A stretch of 64,000 bases of DNA from Zoogloeaceae bacterium (GTDB lineage Bacteria; Pseudomonadota; Gammaproteobacteria; Burkholderiales; Rhodocyclaceae). This document shows, in pieces, positions 9,100-17,775 of the stretch. The stretch spans positions 248,001-312,000 of the forward strand of contig JACKLZ010000003.1 in the NCBI GenBank assembly GCA_024235675.1. The letters run 5' to 3'. The notes beneath the pieces were generated by a model, which worked only from the letters and a program-made list of their open reading frames with translations, was not told the origin of the DNA and did not search any database. A program made the translations under genes and the position numbers. Every line of letters starts with the position of its first letter. Within the stretch, counting starts at the first letter, position 1.

Positions 9100-9705
9100 T
9101 TAACCGGGCGGGCGGGTGCTGACGAAGCTGTCGCGCTCGCCGATTTTCGCCAGGAAGGCCTTGAGGCGCGGGTAGTGCTCGCGCCAGTTGAGGCTGGCGG
9201 CGCGCAGGTCGAGGTACTCCAGCGCGCAACCGACCGCCACATCGGCCAGGCTGATGCGGTCCTCATGGAAAAACTCGCCGCTCAGTTGCGATTCGAGTCG
9301 GCCCAGCGCGCGATTGATCTTGTCGAACTGGCGGTCGATGCTGCTTTGCAGGCGGGCTTCAGCCGGGCGCAGGGTCTCGAGGTAGGCGAGCACGGCGGCG
9401 TCGAGAATGCCGTCGGCCAGTGCCTCGGTCTGGCGGACCCGCACGGCGGGCATGCCGTCCTGGGGGATGAAATGTGGCGGGATGTCGAGGGCTTCGAGGA
9501 AGCCGGCGATCACCGGCGAGTCGAAGAAGGCTTCGCCCTCGTCGGTTTCGAGTACCGGCACCTTGCCCAGCGGATTGAGCGCCGGTACCGAAGTGGCGGT
9601 TTCCCAGGGGGAGTCCACCACCAGATCGCAGGGAATGTGTTTTTCGGCCAGCAGAATGCGGATCTTGCGGGCGTAGGGGCTGGTGAGCGAGGCAGTCAGC
9701 TTCAT
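9100..9705 (-). CDS. Glutathione S-transferase family protein
   Basis: This 201-residue cytosolic protein has an N-terminal thioredoxin-fold GST domain (MKLTASLTSPYARKIRILL, with the cis-proline loop GKVPVLE and the ESPV-like EAFFDSPVI) and an all-helical C-terminal domain. The N-terminal residues resemble the YibF-like group. The substrate is unknown. It is third in the operon after the alpha/beta hydrolase (12-bp gap). Confidence 0.9.
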   Translation of the reverse strand: MKLTASLTSPYARKIRILLAEKHIPCDLVVDSPWETATSVPALNPLGKVPVLETDEGEAFFDSPVIAGFLEALDIPPHFIPQDGMPAVRVRQTEALADGILDAAVLAYLETLRPAEARLQSSIDRQFDKINRALGRLESQLSGEFFHEDRISLADVAVGCALEYLDLRAASLNWREHYPRLKAFLAKIGERDSFVSTRPPG

Positions 9706-9717
9706 GGCGGCGTCCGG

Positions 9718-10365
9718 TTACAGGGGAGCCCAGCGTTGATTGATGAGGTCCCGGATGTGATGCAGCTTGCCGTGGAAAAAGTGGTCTGCGCCAGGCACCA
9801 CGATAATTGGCAGGACTTGCGGCCGCGCCCAGTCGAGCACATTGGCGAGCGCCACGGTTTCGTCCTGCTCGCCATGAATGACCAGGGTGTCGGCCGGCAC
9901 GGTCTCGGTGGTGTATTGGCGTGCGCCGGTGACTTCACCGGTGGCCAGGCCGACCAGCACCATGCGCTTGATGGGCGTCACGCCCTCGGCGAGGCGCTTG
10001 GCCACACGGGTCTGCACAAAGCTGCCAAACGAGAAGCCGCCGAGGGCCAGCGGCAGCATGCCCCAGCGCGAATGCGCCCAGGCAATCACCGACAGCATGT
10101 CTTCGGTTTCGGCCACGCCGTGGTCGTGCGTGCCTTCGCTCTTGCCCACCCCGCGAAAATTGGGGCGCAGCGTGGCATAGCCCAGGTCGCGCAGGGTGCG
10201 AGCCAGGGTGTGGGCGACCTTGTTGGTGTTGGCGCCGCCAAACAGCGGATGCGGATGCGCCACCAGCGCGATGCCGCGCACGTTGGCGGGGGCGTCGATC
10301 AGCACCTCGATGTTGCCGTCCGGCCCGTTGAGCAGGGCGGATTCTGTCGGTAGGGGTTTGCTCAT
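9718..10365 (-). CDS. Alpha/beta hydrolase (dienelactone-hydrolase-like)
   Basis: This 215-residue protein has the alpha/beta hydrolase signature HPHPLFGG near the N-terminus, the nucleophile elbow GFSFGS, an acidic residue in HGEQDE and the catalytic histidine in GADHFFHGKL. Proteins of this type are common in proteobacteria and mostly uncharacterised. It lies between the ferredoxin gene (9-bp gap) and the GST gene in the same operon. Confidence 0.88.
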   Translation of the reverse strand: MSKPLPTESALLNGPDGNIEVLIDAPANVRGIALVAHPHPLFGGANTNKVAHTLARTLRDLGYATLRPNFRGVGKSEGTHDHGVAETEDMLSVIAWAHSRWGMLPLALGGFSFGSFVQTRVAKRLAEGVTPIKRMVLVGLATGEVTGARQYTTETVPADTLVIHGEQDETVALANVLDWARPQVLPIIVVPGADHFFHGKLHHIRDLINQRWAPL

Positions 10366-10374
10366 GGCCTCACC

Positions 10375-10683
10375 TCAGATGCGCAGGCGCTCAACCACGC
10401 GCCCGCCGACCAGATGTTCGTTGACGATTTCGTCGATGTCTTCCTTGTCCACGTAGGTGTACCAGACCTCTTCGGGATAGACGACCATCACCGGCCCCTC
10501 GTCGCAGCGGTCGAGACAGCCGGCCTTGTTGATACGCACCTTGCCCTTGCCTTTGAGGCCAAGCTTGGCGACGCGGTCTTTGGCGTAGGTTTGCAGTTCG
10601 CTGGCGCCATGGGCGTTGCAGCAGGTGTCGCCGGCTTCGCGTTGGTTGCAGCAGAAGAACACGTGATGCGAAAAATAGCTCAT
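10375..10683 (-). CDS. Thioredoxin-like [2Fe-2S] ferredoxin
   Basis: This 102-residue protein is a thioredoxin-fold [2Fe-2S] ferredoxin of the Shethna/Aquifex Fd4 type. It has clustered cysteines at the N-terminus (VFFCCNQREAGDTCCN) and a second cluster in the GCLDRCDEGP loop. It should be a cytosolic one-electron carrier. It is the first gene of the operon 10683-8148 and follows a promoter with a consensus -10 about 30 bp upstream. Confidence 0.92.
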   Translation of the reverse strand: MSYFSHHVFFCCNQREAGDTCCNAHGASELQTYAKDRVAKLGLKGKGKVRINKAGCLDRCDEGPVMVVYPEEVWYTYVDKEDIDEIVNEHLVGGRVVERLRI

Positions 10684-10710
10684 GGGGCGGGTCTCCGGTC
10701 AGTGCCGACC

Positions 10711-10740
10711 ATTATAGCCATGCGCCGCGTCCTGTTTCAG
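10711..10740 (-). promoter_or_regulatory. Sigma-70-type promoter of the ferredoxin operon
   Basis: Read on the minus strand, CTGAAA (10740-10735, four of six matches to TTGACA) is followed by an 18-bp spacer and a perfect TATAAT (10716-10711). Transcription would start near 10704, giving a leader of about 20 nt before the ferredoxin ATG at 10683. The -35 overlaps the stop codon of the upstream VanZ gene. Confidence 0.6.
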
Positions 10741-11795
10741 TGGGGGCTACCCCGACGCATGTTGACCGCACTCAGATAGGCCAGCGCCAGAAACGGCCAC
10801 AGGCTGGCGACCAGATGGGTGAGGCCGTTGAAGTTGAGGAAGTGGCCCTGGTTGATCAGCGTCTGGTTGAAGCTCAGATAGGGATTCTCGGGCGCCAGGT
10901 TGACCAGCACCGTGCCGGCCAGCAAGGCGATGGCCGCCAGCATCTGGCGCAGGCCGTGCGGCAGGGCCAGGGTGGCCGCCAGCACCGGCAGGCCCGCGCC
11001 GAGGCCGGCAATGGCGCCGGGGGTGAGCCACAGCAGAGGCCGCGGCGGCAGGTAGAAACTGGTCGCTGCCAGCGTGCGGGCGCCCAGGCCAAGGCAGATC
11101 AGCACCACGATGGTGAGTGAAAAGCGCTGCAAGCTGGCGCGCGCCACCAGCCCGATCGCGACCAGATGGGTGGCGACAATCGCCGCTTCCAGGCGCATGA
11201 AACGCTCCGGGCTGAAGGGCAGCGGCGCGGGCAGGTCGAAGAGCCGGCGCAAGTCGCCGACCGAAAACAGCAGGGTCTCGGGCGAGAGCTGGGCGAGCAG
11301 CCACAACGCCAGCAGGACCACGCCCAGATCGCCGAGATGGCCATCAATAATGCGTTTGTCATGCCATTGATGCAGCCAGCCTCGAGTGTCGAAAATCCGT
11401 TGGCCGAGCGCCATGCCGATGAGCGCGCCGAGCAGGCCGCCCAGAATATTGGCACCCAGGTCGACATTGGAAGCGACGCGGGTGGGGAGGAAGTTCTGCG
11501 CCGTTTCGAGCGACAGGCTCAACACGCCGCAGATCAGGACGCTCAGCACAAGCGCGCGGATCCGCGACCAGCGCTCGGGCCAGGCAGAGCTCAGCACAAA
11601 GCCGAGCGGAATGAAGCCGAGCACGTTGAGAATGATGTCCTCGATGCGGTAGTACTTTGGCCATGGCGCCTGGAGGAAGTCGAACAGCGGCAGCCCGTGC
11701 GACTTCCACCCGGTGAAGGGGTGGAGGCAGGCATAGGCGATGAGCAGGCCGTAGGCCAGCGTCAGATAGCGGGGAAGCTGGGTGGATGCGCGCAC
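10737..11795 (-). CDS. VanZ-family membrane protein
   Basis: This 352-residue integral membrane protein has a VanZ-like domain in its N-terminal half (about residues 8-140, with the segment DIILNVLGFIPLGF and a later VDLGANILGGLLGALIG). A second hydrophobic half has several further membrane segments. The family is named after the teicoplanin-resistance protein VanZ, but its members mostly have no known function. The start is a GTG at 11795; no strong ribosome site is visible. Confidence 0.82.
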   Translation of the reverse strand: MRASTQLPRYLTLAYGLLIAYACLHPFTGWKSHGLPLFDFLQAPWPKYYRIEDIILNVLGFIPLGFVLSSAWPERWSRIRALVLSVLICGVLSLSLETAQNFLPTRVASNVDLGANILGGLLGALIGMALGQRIFDTRGWLHQWHDKRIIDGHLGDLGVVLLALWLLAQLSPETLLFSVGDLRRLFDLPAPLPFSPERFMRLEAAIVATHLVAIGLVARASLQRFSLTIVVLICLGLGARTLAATSFYLPPRPLLWLTPGAIAGLGAGLPVLAATLALPHGLRQMLAAIALLAGTVLVNLAPENPYLSFNQTLINQGHFLNFNGLTHLVASLWPFLALAYLSAVNMRRGSPH

Positions 11796-11847
11796 TCGTC
11801 GGGCGGTCGGAGACCGGACAGCGAAGATGCGTCGATTGTACGCGCAG

Positions 11848-11867
11848 CGGCCCGCCGGGGCGGGCCG
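11848..11867 (-). terminator. GC-rich hairpin after ubiT
   Basis: CGGCCCG (11848-11854) and CGGGCCG (11861-11867) form a 7-bp stem with a 6-nt loop just beyond the ubiT stop codon. There is no T-tract, so a role in ending the ubiUVT transcript is only possible. Confidence 0.3.
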
Positions 11868-11875
11868 GCGGTGAT

Positions 11876-12358
11876 TCAGGCGGCGGGCGTGCCGAGGCGG
11901 GGTGTCTTGAAGCGCGCCAGGAAGGTCGCCGGTTTTGCGGCGGCGATGAGCGCGTCCCAGTCCACCGCGTCGAGGGTGTTCTTGACCAGCAAGCCGATGT
12001 CGGTGTCGCCTTCCATGATCAGGCGGCGGCTGAAGAACAGGGTGTCGGCGTCTTCTTCGCGCAGGGCCAGGGCGAGGTAATCGCGGGTGGCGGCGCGCAG
12101 CACGAGGTCGGCGGGCAGTCGGTCGAAGCGCGGGCGGAAGCCGCGTGCCGACAGGGTAAAGCGCAGACTCAGTCCGGCGTCGGTGACGTCGAGCTGCAGG
12201 CGCTTGCCGATCAGCGGTTCGAGGTCATCCTTGGGCAGGATGCGACCGAGCGCCAGATTCAGCGCGCCGACCAGCGCCAGCGTCGGCGGCAGTTGCGGCA
12301 GGCGGGCGACCACACGGCCGACGGCGGGGGGCACACGAAAGGCGGGGATATTGGCCAT
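11876..12358 (-). CDS. ubiT: UbiT, SCP2-domain lipid-binding factor for anaerobic ubiquinone synthesis
   Basis: This 160-residue protein has an SCP2 sterol-carrier-like domain (about residues 35-145). UbiT is thought to bind ubiquinone intermediates and act with UbiU and UbiV in the oxygen-independent route. The ATG at 12358 (MANIPAFRVPP) gives the family length. The frame continues upstream to 12433, but that part overlaps ubiV and is unlikely to be coding. It is the last gene of ubiU-ubiV-ubiT, and its proximity to ubiU and ubiV identifies it among SCP2 proteins. Confidence 0.9.
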   Translation of the reverse strand: MANIPAFRVPPAVGRVVARLPQLPPTLALVGALNLALGRILPKDDLEPLIGKRLQLDVTDAGLSLRFTLSARGFRPRFDRLPADLVLRAATRDYLALALREEDADTLFFSRRLIMEGDTDIGLLVKNTLDAVDWDALIAAAKPATFLARFKTPRLGTPAA

Positions 12359-12380
12359 GGAAATCTCCGTGGAGCCGCGC

Positions 12381-13283
12381 TCAGGCGGCGGCAACGTATT
12401 GTTCGAGGCCCGGCTTGCCATGCCAGAAGCCATTGCAGGGCGCTTCGGGCATCAGGGCCTGGGATTGCTCGAAGGCCTCGGCGGGCGTGATCTCGCCGTC
12501 GATGGCGCGGCGGAACAGGGCCAGCAACTCGGGCATGGACTCGGACTGCGGCAGCACGCGCAGCACATCGACGCCGGAGGCCTTGAGCGCCGGCAGATCG
12601 CCGAGCAGGTTATAGACCTTGGCCGATTGCGTCTGGATGCCGTTGAGCGTCAGGAAGGCTTCGCCCTCACGGGTCTTGAGCGGCATGCCTTCGGCGTGCT
12701 GCAGGCAACGGAACTCGCAGGTGTCTTTTTGCAGGTTGAAGTGGCGGGCGGTAAAGCAGCGCGCCGAGTAGGCCAACGGCAGGCGGCCATAGGCGGTCAC
12801 TTCCACCTCGGGGCGCACCGCGCAGCCGGTGAGCAGGCCGTCCATGGCTTCGCGGGCCATCTCTGGCGGCACCGCCCAGCGGGTGGCGCCCTGTTCGGCG
12901 AACACGTTCATGGTCTCGGGGTTGAATACATTCAGCGTCGGTCCGGCAACCCAGTGCTTGTGTCCTGCACGCACCAGCGCCTGGACGGCGGCCATGTCAT
13001 TGGCTTCGACCCGGAAATCGGGTTGATTGACCAGCTTGCGCAGCACCTTCAGATCCGACTCGGATTCGATCAGCACCAGCGAGGAAAACACCACTTCCTT
13101 GCCGGCCTCGGCCAGTACGCGGGCGACGTCGAACCAGTCCTCCAGACGCATTTCATGGCGGCGCGAGCACACCGATTCACCGACATAGACGATGTCGACC
13201 GGCGACTCGGCGACGTTGCCGTAGAAGTCCATCATGGCCTGGCGCGGCCAGTAGTATTGATGCGGTCCGAGCGCGAGTTTCAT
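12381..13283 (-). CDS. ubiV: UbiV, 4Fe-4S U32-family protein for O2-independent ubiquinone hydroxylation
   Basis: This roughly 300-residue protein belongs to the U32 peptidase-like family, but in this context it is a hydroxylation factor. UbiU and UbiV, with prephenate as oxygen donor, hydroxylate the ubiquinone ring without O2. The cluster cysteines are visible: one in VGESVCSRRHE and three in ARCFTARHFNLQKDTCEFRC. The ATG at 13283 (MKLALGPHQ) lies 9 bp after the ubiU stop; an in-frame GTG at 13289 is an alternative start. Confidence 0.93.
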   Translation of the reverse strand: MKLALGPHQYYWPRQAMMDFYGNVAESPVDIVYVGESVCSRRHEMRLEDWFDVARVLAEAGKEVVFSSLVLIESESDLKVLRKLVNQPDFRVEANDMAAVQALVRAGHKHWVAGPTLNVFNPETMNVFAEQGATRWAVPPEMAREAMDGLLTGCAVRPEVEVTAYGRLPLAYSARCFTARHFNLQKDTCEFRCLQHAEGMPLKTREGEAFLTLNGIQTQSAKVYNLLGDLPALKASGVDVLRVLPQSESMPELLALFRRAIDGEITPAEAFEQSQALMPEAPCNGFWHGKPGLEQYVAAA

Positions 13284-13292
13284 GGGCACGAC

Positions 13293-14306
13293 TTATTTCC
13301 AGGGGCGATAGTAGGCGCCGAGCGTGTGGCTCTGGCCTTCGGAGACATTGTTGAGCGCGGCCATCCATTCGGGCTTGACGGCAAAACGCTCGCCGTCGGC
13401 CTTGAGCCGGTCGATGGCGGCGCGCCACACGCGGGTGACTTGCTGCACGTAGGCCGGGCTGCGTTGACGGCCTTCAATCTTGATGGCGCGCACGCCGGCG
13501 CGGGCCAGGTCGGGCAGCAGCTCGAGCGTGTTCAGGCTGGTCGGCTCTTCGATGGCGTAGTAGGTGTCGTCACCCACCGCGAAACGGCCCTTGCACAGCG
13601 TGGGGTAGCCGGCGCGCTCATCGTCGGTAAAGCGGTCGATGAGAATGCCGTTGAGGCGGGTTTCCATGCCCTGGGCGGTTTGCTCCCAGCGCACATGCTT
13701 GCCCGGCGAGCAGGCGCCGTTGCAGTTGGGCGACTCGCCCGTGGCGTAGGCCGACAGCGAGCAGCGCCCCTCGACCATCACGCACAAGCCGCCGAAACCG
13801 AAAACTTCGATCTCGACCGGGGTCTTCTTGATCACATGCTCGACTTGCGGCAGCGACAGCACCCGCGGCAAGACTGCGCGCTGAACGCCGAAGTGCTCGT
13901 GATAGAAGTTGATGGCTTCGTAGCTGGTCGCCGAGCCCTGCACCGACAGATGCAGGCGCAGATCGGGATGGGTGCGGTTGGCGTAGCGCATCAGGCCCGG
14001 ATCGGCCAGGATCACCGCGTCCACGCCCATGTCGGCCGCGGCGTCGATGGTCTTGGTCCATTCCGGCCAGTTGCCGGCCTGCGGATAGGTGTTCAGCGCC
14101 AGCAACACCTTGCGACCGCGATCATGCGCGTAGCGGATGCCCTCGCGCATGCTGGCGTCGGTGAAGTTCAGGCCGGTGAAGTTGCGCGCGTTGGTGGCGT
14201 TCTTGAAGCCGACATAGACGCAGTCGGCGCCCGCATCGACGGCGGTCTTCAGGGCGGGCAGGCTGCCGGCGGGGCAGACGAGTTCGATCAGGTGGTTGGC
14301 AGTCAT
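13293..14306 (-). CDS. ubiU: UbiU, 4Fe-4S U32-family protein for O2-independent ubiquinone hydroxylation
   Basis: This 337-residue U32-family protein is the partner of UbiV; the two form a heterodimer, each with a [4Fe-4S] cluster. It shows the start ELVCPAGSLPALKTAVDAGADCVY, the conserved glycine-rich segment GGLCVMVEGRCSLS, then NGACSPGK and LCKGRF, which supply the cysteines. It is the first gene of ubiU-ubiV-ubiT. An FNR-type box and a -10-like hexamer lie 28-69 bp upstream, so it is probably induced without oxygen. Confidence 0.94.
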   Translation of the reverse strand: MTANHLIELVCPAGSLPALKTAVDAGADCVYVGFKNATNARNFTGLNFTDASMREGIRYAHDRGRKVLLALNTYPQAGNWPEWTKTIDAAADMGVDAVILADPGLMRYANRTHPDLRLHLSVQGSATSYEAINFYHEHFGVQRAVLPRVLSLPQVEHVIKKTPVEIEVFGFGGLCVMVEGRCSLSAYATGESPNCNGACSPGKHVRWEQTAQGMETRLNGILIDRFTDDERAGYPTLCKGRFAVGDDTYYAIEEPTSLNTLELLPDLARAGVRAIKIEGRQRSPAYVQQVTRVWRAAIDRLKADGERFAVKPEWMAALNNVSEGQSHTLGAYYRPWK

Positions 14307-14333
14307 GGCGGCAGCAAGAAAAAGTGCCGCCAG

Positions 14334-14375
14334 AGTCTAGGGCGTTGCCGGGAAATTGGGATTGATACGTGTCAA
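14334..14375 (-). promoter_or_regulatory. FNR/ANR-type box and -10 of the ubiUVT operon
   Basis: The sequence TTGATACGTGTCAA at 14362-14375 matches the FNR consensus TTGAT-N4-ATCAA at nine of ten fixed positions. On the minus strand a -10-like TAGACT lies at 14339-14334. If transcription starts about 7 nt downstream (near 14327), the box is centred at about -41.5, the classic class II activator position. The ubiU ATG is at 14306. This suggests induction under oxygen limitation. Confidence 0.7.
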
Positions 14376-14416
14376 TAGCGCCGACGCCTCGCCTGAAAGC
14401 GTCCCGATAAAGGCAG

Positions 14417-14442
14417 AACGCCCACGCAAAAGCATGGGCGTT
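14417..14442 (-). terminator. Perfect 8-bp hairpin after the symporter gene
   Basis: AACGCCCA (14417-14424) pairs with TGGGCGTT (14435-14442) around a 10-nt loop. It sits 30 bp beyond the symporter stop codon and before the ubiU promoter. There is no strong T-tract on the minus strand, so it is a weak terminator candidate. Confidence 0.4.
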
Positions 14443-14471
14443 CAGCGGGGCGATGAGCGGCGTATTGGCGC

Positions 14472-15881
14472 TCAGCGATACTGTGGCTGGCGGCCGGCAA
14501 ATCCGCCGATCAGCATACCCACCGCACTCACGCACAGGCCGGCCAGTTGCGGTGGGATGATGCCTTCGGGCGAGATGAATTCGAGCGCGATCCAGGTTGT
14601 CAGGCCGAACACAATGGCCAGAGCGGCGCCCAGGTTGTTGGCGCGGCGCCAGTAGAGGCCGGCGGCGAGGGGGACGAAAGCGGCGGCGAGGGTGACCTTG
14701 TAGGCGTTTTCGACCATCTCGTGGATCGAGCTTTCGGTCTGCATGGCGTAACCGGTGACGATGATGGCGAAGACCACCACGGTCACCCGGGTGAGCTGCA
14801 GGAAGGCGTGGTCGCTCAGGTTTGGCATGAAGCCGCGCAGCACGTTTTCCGAGAAGGTAACAGCCGGGGCGAGCAGGGTGCCCGAGGCGGTACTCATGAT
14901 CACCGACAGCAGGGCACCGAAGAAGATGACCTGGGCGCCGAAGGGCAGGTGGTTGAGGATGAGGTTGGGCAGGATGAGTTGCGAATCCTCTTCCATGTAG
15001 CGCGCCACCAGCGAGGGGTCGATCTGGGTCGCGGAATAGGCCAGGAACAGCGGGATGGCGGCGAACAGGAAGTAGGCGACGCCGCCGAGCACGGTGCCAT
15101 GCACGGCAATGCGTTCGTTGCGTGCGGAGTTGGCGCGCTGGAACACGTCTTGCTGAGGAATCGAGCCGAAGGCCATGGTCAGCAAGGTGGCGATCCAGGC
15201 GATGATGGCGCCGATGTTGGCCTCGGGCAGCCATTCGAACTTGCCGGCTGCGGCCGCGTGGCTGACGACGTTGCCGACACCGCCGGCCAGGTCTGACACT
15301 TCCCAGGCGATGTAGAACAGGCCCAGGACGATGACGATCATCTGCACAAAGGTGGTGATGGCCACCGACCACATGCCGCCAAACAGGGTGTACATCAGCA
15401 CCACGCCGGCGCCGATCATCATGCCCTGGTTCATGCTGATGCTGCCTTCGGTGAGGACATTGAACACCAGGCCGAGCGCGGTGATCTGGGCCGACACCCA
15501 GCCCAGGTAGGACACCACGATGCACATCGAGAGGATCAGCTCGGTGGTGCGGTTGTAGCGGCGACGGAAGAAGTCGCCCAGCGTGAGCAGGTTCTGGCGA
15601 TACAGGCGGCGGGCGAAGAACAGGCCGAACAGGATCAGGCACAGCGAGGCGCCGAGGGGGTCGGAGATCAGCCCGTGAAAGCCTTCTTCGAGGAAGGTGG
15701 CCGATATGCCGAGTACGGTTTCGGCGCCAAACCAGGTGGCAAACACCATGGCGACCACGACGTACATCGGCAGATTGCGACCGGCGAGGATGTAGTCCTT
15801 TGCGCTATGCACCCGCATGGCGGCCACGAGGCCGATACCGATGGACAGGGCGAGATAGGCAGCGACAAGCCAGAGCAGCAT
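14472..15881 (-). CDS. Sodium:solute symporter (SSS family)
   Basis: This 469-residue protein has about 13 hydrophobic segments and the SSS-family pattern, including SAKDYILAGRNLP after the first helix, FATWFGAETVLGIS, and GALLSVIMSTASGTLLAP in the later sodium-site region. It should drive uptake of a small organic solute with Na+. The substrate cannot be read from the sequence. It stands alone between ubiB and ubiU. Confidence 0.92.
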   Translation of the reverse strand: MLLWLVAAYLALSIGIGLVAAMRVHSAKDYILAGRNLPMYVVVAMVFATWFGAETVLGISATFLEEGFHGLISDPLGASLCLILFGLFFARRLYRQNLLTLGDFFRRRYNRTTELILSMCIVVSYLGWVSAQITALGLVFNVLTEGSISMNQGMMIGAGVVLMYTLFGGMWSVAITTFVQMIVIVLGLFYIAWEVSDLAGGVGNVVSHAAAAGKFEWLPEANIGAIIAWIATLLTMAFGSIPQQDVFQRANSARNERIAVHGTVLGGVAYFLFAAIPLFLAYSATQIDPSLVARYMEEDSQLILPNLILNHLPFGAQVIFFGALLSVIMSTASGTLLAPAVTFSENVLRGFMPNLSDHAFLQLTRVTVVVFAIIVTGYAMQTESSIHEMVENAYKVTLAAAFVPLAAGLYWRRANNLGAALAIVFGLTTWIALEFISPEGIIPPQLAGLCVSAVGMLIGGFAGRQPQYR

Positions 15882-15972
15882 GAGCGTGGGCTCCAGAGCA
15901 GATGCGGATAGGCGGGGCCGGTGTCTGTTGCGCTCGGCCCGATCTTTTTTCGGCGCGATTTTAGCAACGATG

Positions 15973-16011
15973 CCCGGCCAGGGGGCGGTTTTTTTACCGC
16001 ATCGTGCCGGG
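15973..16011 (-). other. Nested inverted repeats between ubiB and the symporter gene
   Basis: An outer CCCGGC/GCCGGG pair encloses an inner GCGGT/ACCGC pair with a loop of six T on the plus strand (15985-16000). It lies in the 155-bp gap after the ubiB stop. The structure could end the ubiB transcript, but it lacks a normal T-tract in that direction. Confidence 0.3.
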
Positions 16012-16036
16012 ATCGTAAGGGATCATGCCGCGATCA

Positions 16037-17566
16037 TCAGCTACCCGCGAGTCGCCACAGCTCTAGCGCCAGCAGCGCGGCCAGCAGGACGCCGACGACA
16101 CTCAAGGCGAAACTCTGCCGACGTTGGGCGCTCGCCAGTCGGGCCATGTCGCGCCGGGCGGCTTCGATGCGGTCGGGGGTGCTGAGCGCATGGTGGATCA
16201 GGCGGGGCAGTTGCGGCAGGGCGGTGGCCCAGAAGGGCGCTTCTTCCTTGATGTGGCGCGCGAGTGCGCCAAAGCCGACCTGCTTGCCCATCCAGCGTTC
16301 AAGGAAGGGCTTGGCCGTGGTCCACAGGTCCAGTTCCGGGTCGAGCTGCCGGCCGAGACCTTCAATATTGAGCAGGGTTTTTTGCAGCAGCACGAGCTGC
16401 GGCTGCACTTCCATTTCGAAGCGGCGCGCGGTCTGGAACAGGCGCAGCAGCGTTTTGCCGAAGGAGATGTCTTTCAGCGGCTTGTCGAAGATCGGCTCGC
16501 ACACCGCGCGGATGGCCGATTCGAACTCGTCCACCCGGGTGTGTGCCGGCACCCAGCCGGCGTCGATGTGGGCTTGCGCGACGCGTTTGTAGTCGCGCTG
16601 GAAGAAGGCCAGGAAGTTTTGCGCCAGGTAGTTTTTATCGACATCGGTGAGCGTGCCCATGATGCCGAAGTCGAGTGCGATGTAGCGTCCGTCGGCGTGC
16701 ACGAAGATGTTGCCCGGGTGCATGTCGGCGTGGAAGAAACCGTCGCGAAAGACCTGGGTGAAGAAGATCTCGACCCCCGCGCGCGACAGCGCCGACAGGT
16801 CGGTGCCCTGCGCCCGCAGCGCCTGGGTGCGCGAGATGGGTACGCCGTGCATGCGCTCCATCACCATGACCGACTTGCCGCAGTAGTCCCAATACACCTC
16901 GGGTACCACCAGCAGTTTGGAGTCGGTGAAGTTGCGCCGCAGCTGCGAGCAGTTGGCCGCTTCGCGCATCAGGTCGAGCTCGTCGCGCAGGTGCTTGGCG
17001 AACTCGGCCACCACTTCGCGCGGCTTGAGCCGTCGGCCCTCGGGCCACAGCCGGTCGAGCAGCGTGGCGCCGGCGTCGAGCAAGGCCATGTCGTGGGCGA
17101 TGACGCGTTCGATGCCGGGGCGCAGCACCTTGATCGCCACCTCGGTGCCGTCCTGCAGGCGGGCAAAGTGCACCTGCGCCACCGAGGCCGAGGCCACCGG
17201 TGTGCGTTCAAACTCGGCAAAGACCTCGTCGACCGGCCGGCCGTAGAGCTTTTCGATGACCGCGATGGCCTCTTCGCTGGGGAAGGGCGGCACGCGGTCT
17301 TGCAGCAGCGCCAGCTCTTCGGCGATATCCAGCGGCAGCAGATCGCGGCGGGTGGACAGCATCTGCCCGAACTTGACGAAGATCGGGCCGAGCGATTCGA
17401 GCGCGCGGCGCAAGCGCACTGCACGCGGCTCCGAGAAGCGCCGCCAGAAGAAGACGATGCGCCACAGCCGCACCAGTTGCCCACTGCGGTCGGCGGTGAG
17501 GACCATGCGATCGAGCCCGAAGCGCAGGCTGACGATGACGATTTTGGCGAGACGCAACAGACGCAC
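16037..17566 (-). CDS. ubiB: UbiB, ABC1/ADCK-family atypical kinase for ubiquinone synthesis
   Basis: This roughly 509-residue protein is required for ubiquinone biosynthesis and has an atypical protein-kinase-like ATPase domain with C-terminal membrane helices (about residues 485-505). It carries the family-specific KxGQ motif (FVKFGQMLSTR), ASASVAQVH in the glycine-rich loop position, VAIKVLRPG, the catalytic FFHADMHPGNIF and the ALDFG metal motif. The GTG at 17566 (VRLLRLAKIV) gives family length. The frame runs on to 17695, but that extension lies in an inverted-repeat region and does not look like UbiB. No ribosome site is evident. Confidence 0.92.
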   Translation of the reverse strand: MRLLRLAKIVIVSLRFGLDRMVLTADRSGQLVRLWRIVFFWRRFSEPRAVRLRRALESLGPIFVKFGQMLSTRRDLLPLDIAEELALLQDRVPPFPSEEAIAVIEKLYGRPVDEVFAEFERTPVASASVAQVHFARLQDGTEVAIKVLRPGIERVIAHDMALLDAGATLLDRLWPEGRRLKPREVVAEFAKHLRDELDLMREAANCSQLRRNFTDSKLLVVPEVYWDYCGKSVMVMERMHGVPISRTQALRAQGTDLSALSRAGVEIFFTQVFRDGFFHADMHPGNIFVHADGRYIALDFGIMGTLTDVDKNYLAQNFLAFFQRDYKRVAQAHIDAGWVPAHTRVDEFESAIRAVCEPIFDKPLKDISFGKTLLRLFQTARRFEMEVQPQLVLLQKTLLNIEGLGRQLDPELDLWTTAKPFLERWMGKQVGFGALARHIKEEAPFWATALPQLPRLIHHALSTPDRIEAARRDMARLASAQRRQSFALSVVGVLLAALLALELWRLAGS

Positions 17567-17775
17567 GGGCAGGGGCCAACAAAAGCAAAAGCGCAATTGT
17601 GCCCCAAACACCCCCTCAGGGGCGCGCCGTGTCGGCCACTTGAATGCCGATCGCACGGCTTGATACAAAGAGTCGCCTTGCTCTGAGGGGGCCACATGCT
17701 TTAATCAGAAGAAGCCATCGTCATGACTGCGGCCGGCCTGTGCCTGTCCGATGACGCTGGAAGCGAGGTTTCACC

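Noticed and set aside
17567..17695. N-terminal extension of ubiB
   Set aside because: It lies in an inverted-repeat region (CCCCCTCAG at 17611 and CTGAGGGGG at 17683) and does not resemble UbiB; the GTG at 17566 gives family length.
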